This document shows, in pieces, positions 63,326 through 64,000 of a stretch of 64,000 nucleotides of DNA. The notes below the pieces were generated by a model that was given only the letters and a program-made list of their open reading frames with translations, was not told the DNA's origin and did not search any database. How positions within the stretch are numbered: position 1 is the stretch's first letter; each line of letters opens with the position of its first letter. Position numbers and translations under genes: made by a program. The DNA is from Allolobophora icterica (taxonomy: Eukaryota > Annelida > Clitellata > Crassiclitellata > Lumbricidae): assembly GCA_963556255.1 (NCBI GenBank), contig OY744615.1:16877077-16941076 (forward strand). Reading direction: 5' to 3'.

Positions 63326-63733
63326 ATCATTATGATCAGACACGATTCTTATAAACAAATTCAGAACCTTATGTACACCGTGTTTTAGTATTGAAGGAAC
63401 AAATTTTAATTATAGGCCAAAACAATCACACAAAGACATCAAAATGGAATAATAATACAAGCATAAGAATAGTAAGCTTTCTGAAGAGTGTTTTTTTTTT
63501 TATAAAAGTCCAGTCTGCTGTCATTGTCCTTTGAGTCAACCTCTAGTGTCCAGTCATGATTATTAACATACACAGGCAATTTATATAGCACCTTTTACGA
63601 ACCTCACATGGGTGCTAAACATGGCTACCTAACAAATATAAATAGGTGTGACTTGAGATAGTTTTATACTGTAGGGTCTGGTGTATATTTGAAGTCATTA
63701 CTTGTGAAAACAACATGTCTCTTGCTTTCTGGG

Positions 63734-64000
63734 CTGAAACACTGTCCAATTGCACCTGTTTTCAAGAACTGAAACCCTGCCCAATTGCAGTTGTTTCTAG
63801 CACTGAAACACTGCCAATTGCAGTTCTTTTCTAGAATTGAAACACTGCCAATTGCAGTTCTTTTCTAGAACTGAAACGCTGCCAATTTCAGTTCTTTTCT
63901 AAAACTTAAACACTGCCAATTGCATTTCTTTTCTAGAACTTAAACCCTGCCAAATTGCAGTTGTTTTCAAGAACTGATACATTGCCCAGCTGCAGTTGTC
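63734..64000 (+). repeat. 38-40 bp tandem array running off the window
   Basis: About seven units of GAAACACTGCCAATTGCAGT plus TCTTTTCTAGAACT; the last is cut by the window end. Confidence 0.88.

Noticed and set aside
62526..63358. Open frames on both strands
   Set aside because: They lie in the non-autonomous hAT-like element, and equivalent frames are not conserved in its other copy.

Overview
This is eukaryotic nuclear DNA. It is AT-rich, coding segments are short exons separated by long introns with GT/AG borders, and it is packed with tRNA-derived SINEs, LINE 3' fragments, miniature DNA transposons and microsatellites. Three host genes are recognisable and all are animal genes, so the window comes from a metazoan, most likely an aquatic invertebrate. 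I cannot name the phylum from sequence alone.

Layout. 1-2,040: CpG-richer DNA that looks like the 5' part of a retroelement, truncated by a TA microsatellite. 2,040-13,100: intergenic, with LINE remnants, three hAT-like miniature elements, a SINE and one unassigned possible exon near 7.1 kb. 13,199-24,669 (+): a complete 13-exon alanine aminotransferase gene (491 aa). 24,670-28,800: intergenic, with old LINE/SINE debris. 28,822-36,130 (-): a complete 5-exon gene for the mitochondrial glycine cleavage system H protein (167 aa), tail-to-tail with alanine aminotransferase. 36,272-41,808: a rearranged P-element-like DNA transposon. 41,817-45,440: intergenic, with a CR1/L2-type LINE fragment. 45,443-59,810 (+): a complete 14-exon copine gene (863 aa) whose last exon adds a Pro/Gly/Gln-rich tail of about 335 residues. 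59,811-64,000: 3' flank, a second copy of a 0.7-kb hAT-like element, and a tandem array running off the end.

The most notable object is the P-like transposon. It has 26/25-bp terminal inverted repeats, perfect 8-bp target duplications (GACGAACC), THAP-domain exons on the + strand, and the helix-turn-helix plus C-terminal transposase segment on the - strand with the catalytic core missing. A one-base frameshift breaks the THAP exon, so it is a dead, internally inverted element. It sits 134 bp upstream of the H-protein start codon. Other points: the repetitive copine tail; six copies of an approximately 65-bp palindromic mini-element; and several miniature elements whose 8-bp target duplications can be read directly.

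The two metabolic genes (pyruvate/alanine transamination; glycine cleavage) both act in small amino-acid metabolism, but nothing in the sequence indicates co-regulation. Copine is a calcium-dependent membrane-binding protein and is functionally unrelated. Exon borders were placed by reading-frame continuity, splice consensus and family conservation; transcripts were not available.
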